This document shows, in pieces, positions 4,206 to 5,042 of a DNA stretch of 5,042 nucleotides; the stretch's first letter is position 1; each line of letters opens with the position of its first letter. The translations under genes were made by a program, and so were the position numbers. This DNA is from an uncultured Erysipelotrichaceae bacterium (GTDB lineage Bacteria > Bacillota_I > Bacilli_A > RFN20 > CAG-288), in assembly GCA_902771745.1 (NCBI GenBank), contig CACXYG010000118.1, positions 1 to 5,042 on the forward strand, given 5' to 3'. Under the pieces are notes generated by a model. The model saw only the letters and a program-made list of their open reading frames with translations, had not been told where the DNA came from and did no database searches.

Positions 4206-5042
4206 TCTATATCTTATTTGTCATCTATCAAAGCAAGTTTGTCTTAAAGGAGAAATACTTCTCCTTAAACAACAACGACTTTCATGTTGTCGTCTTTGAT
4301 AACTCTTTTGAGAAAAATTATTTAGAAGAAAACCAGGAGTATTGCTTAACTCATAACATTCATTACCTGACCGAAGGGAAGAACATCGGTTTATCCAAAG
4401 CCTACAACAGAGTTATCAAAGACTACATCAAAGAAGATGATTATCTGATGATTCTAGATGCTGATAGCAATATCGAAGTGAGTTATCTTTTATCTTTAAA
4501 GGAGAATCTCATTCCCACCCATAGAGAAATAGAAGTCTTTTCTCCGATCAACATCAATAGCAAGACTAAGGAGATTGATTCTCCTTTAAAGATAACCTTC
4601 AATCCGTTTTTTAACTCCACCAAAGTAGATTTCAAAGAAAACAACTATGACTACTTCAAGGTGATCAACAACGGTTTACTGATCAAAGGTTCTGCTTTAA
4701 AGAAGATCAATGGTTTTGACGAGAATATCTTTTTATATTTCTCTGATTCCTATCTTTCTTTTGCTCTCTACGAAAAAGGAATCAAGACCTTTGTCACTGA
4801 TTATCAGAACAACTGTGAGTTCTCCTTTGATTATCTAGAACATAAAGCCTTAAAGAGACGTTTAAGACTCATGAAAAGAGATGGCAGATATTTTTATAAG
4901 ACCATCTATAGAAGGCTAGGTAAGCCTTCTATCCTTGGTCTTATCCATTATCAGCTCTTCTCTATTAAAAAAGCCAAAGAATGTTCCTCTACTACTTCTA
5001 AAAAGTATTTCCTTTCTTATCTATTCAGTGGAAAGGAGAAAA
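4202..5042 (+). CDS. Family-2-type glycosyltransferase, 3' end outside window
   Basis: The frame is open from ATG 4202 to the window end, giving 280 residues and no stop. GT-A features are visible: VVVFDNS (29-35), GKNIGLSKAYN (59-69), the metal-binding DxD-type LDADS (Asp86, Asp88), NNGLLIKGSALKKINGFDEN (156-175) and LYFSDSYLSFALYEKG (178-193). The last corresponds to the usual FxEDxDL acceptor/base motif of capsule and rhamnosyl transferases. Here the glutamate and second aspartate are Ser181 and Tyr184, but the central Asp182 is kept, so activity is plausible yet specificity is unclear. The C terminus is Lys/Arg-rich (about 216-240 and beyond), suitable for membrane association. It probably transfers a sugar, perhaps rhamnose, to the lipid-linked repeat unit. 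Start is fixed by GAGGAG and the ATGA overlap with wzy. The product is near full family length, so the stop is probably close. Confidence 0.85.
   Translation, partial: MIYILFVIYQSKFVLKEKYFSLNNNDFHVVVFDNSFEKNYLEENQEYCLTHNIHYLTEGKNIGLSKAYNRVIKDYIKEDDYLMILDADSNIEVSYLLSLKENLIPTHREIEVFSPININSKTKEIDSPLKITFNPFFNSTKVDFKENNYDYFKVINNGLLIKGSALKKINGFDENIFLYFSDSYLSFALYEKGIKTFVTDYQNNCEFSFDYLEHKALKRRLRLMKRDGRYFYKTIYRRLGKPSILGLIHYQLFSIKKAKECSSTTSKKYFLSYLFSGKEK
4247..4266. repeat. 8-bp hairpin early in the glycosyltransferase gene
   Basis: AAGGAGAA (4247-4254) and TTCTCCTT (4259-4266) pair perfectly around a 4-base ATAC loop, and flanking TTA/TAA can add pairs with a bulged A. It lies about 45 bases after the start codon. 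The left arm contains a Shine-Dalgarno-like AAGGAG that the stem would hide. Confidence 0.55.
4484..4497 (+). repeat. 7-base tandem duplication TATCTTT x2
   Basis: TATCTTT occurs twice in direct succession (4484-4490, 4491-4497), the second copy being part of the left arm of the 19-bp inverted repeat. Without one copy the inverted repeat would grow to 20 bp, but the reading frame would shift. The frame on both sides looks normal for the family. Confidence 0.6.
4490..4595. repeat. 19-bp perfect inverted repeat in the glycosyltransferase gene, 68-base spacer
   Basis: TTATCTTTAAAGGAGAATC (4490-4508) and GATTCTCCTTTAAAGATAA (4577-4595) are exact inverted copies. They encode LSLKEN (residues 97-102, running into the codon of 103) and DSPLKI plus one base (from residue 126). 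A match this long at this spacing is not expected by chance. It shares the core AAAGGAGAA with other sites in the same gene. No recombinase gene is visible in the window. Confidence 0.9.
4908..4932. repeat. 10-bp perfect hairpin in the glycosyltransferase gene
   Basis: ATAGAAGGCT (4908-4917) and AGCCTTCTAT (4923-4932) pair perfectly around a 5-base AGGTA loop. It covers codons of IYRRLGKPSI. The following bases are CCTTGGTC, so it is not a standard terminator. Confidence 0.75.
5033..5038 (+). promoter_or_regulatory. Possible ribosome binding site for a gene beyond the window
   Basis: AAGGAG followed by AAAA ends the window. If used, the next start codon would lie a few bases outside and would overlap or closely follow the glycosyltransferase stop, as at the wzy junction. 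The same motif occurs inside the gene where it is not a start signal, so this is tentative. Confidence 0.35.

Noticed and set aside
1..5042. tRNA, rRNA, CRISPR array or toxin-antitoxin pair
   Set aside because: Nearly every base is in a supported protein gene. I saw no regularly spaced direct repeats, and the only spacer over 50 bases holds just the boundary elements listed.

Overview
The window is part of an extracellular-polysaccharide (capsule or cell-wall glycan) gene cluster, all on the + strand. The likely host is a low-GC Gram-positive bacterium (Bacillota). This rests on about 38% GC in the stretches I counted by hand, tight gene packing, SD motifs of the GGAG/GAGGAG type, and protein sequences that look firmicute-like. 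A member of the Erysipelotrichia or a related gut/oral lineage is my best guess, but that is a weak inference.

Layout: (1) bases 1-189 are the 3' end of rfbA (glucose-1-phosphate thymidylyltransferase). (2) 210-788 is rfbC (3,5-epimerase), 792-1895 rfbD (dTDP-4-dehydrorhamnose reductase) and 1902-2918 rfbB (4,6-dehydratase). With rfbA these form the complete four-enzyme route from glucose-1-phosphate to dTDP-L-rhamnose, in the order A-C-D-B. (3) A short boundary, 2919-2972, holds an AT-rich hairpin and a TATAAT box. (4) 2973-4205 is a multi-pass membrane protein that looks like a Wzy oligosaccharide repeat-unit polymerase. (5) 4202-5042 is a family-2-type glycosyltransferase that overlaps the polymerase by 4 bases and runs off the window. 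Together they suggest a rhamnose-containing polymer built by the Wzy-dependent pathway: dTDP-rhamnose supply, then repeat-unit assembly by glycosyltransferases, then polymerisation at the membrane. There is no gene-free stretch over 300 bases.

I do not see a wholly new system; the gene content is a recognisable rhamnose/polysaccharide cluster. Two things are unexplained. First, rfbD carries a C-terminal tail of about 77 residues beyond the normal end of the family. The tail is about 30% GC, uses different codons, and both other frames stop exactly where the family normally ends. Second, the coding sequences contain several long perfect inverted repeats: 19, 13, 12, 10, 10 and 10 bp (the last at the rfbB end), plus a 12-bp stem with one bulge. 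That is far more than my rough composition-based expectation, and they concentrate from the end of rfbB onward. Their role (mRNA folding, quasipalindrome-templated mutation, recombination or regulation) cannot be decided from one sequence.
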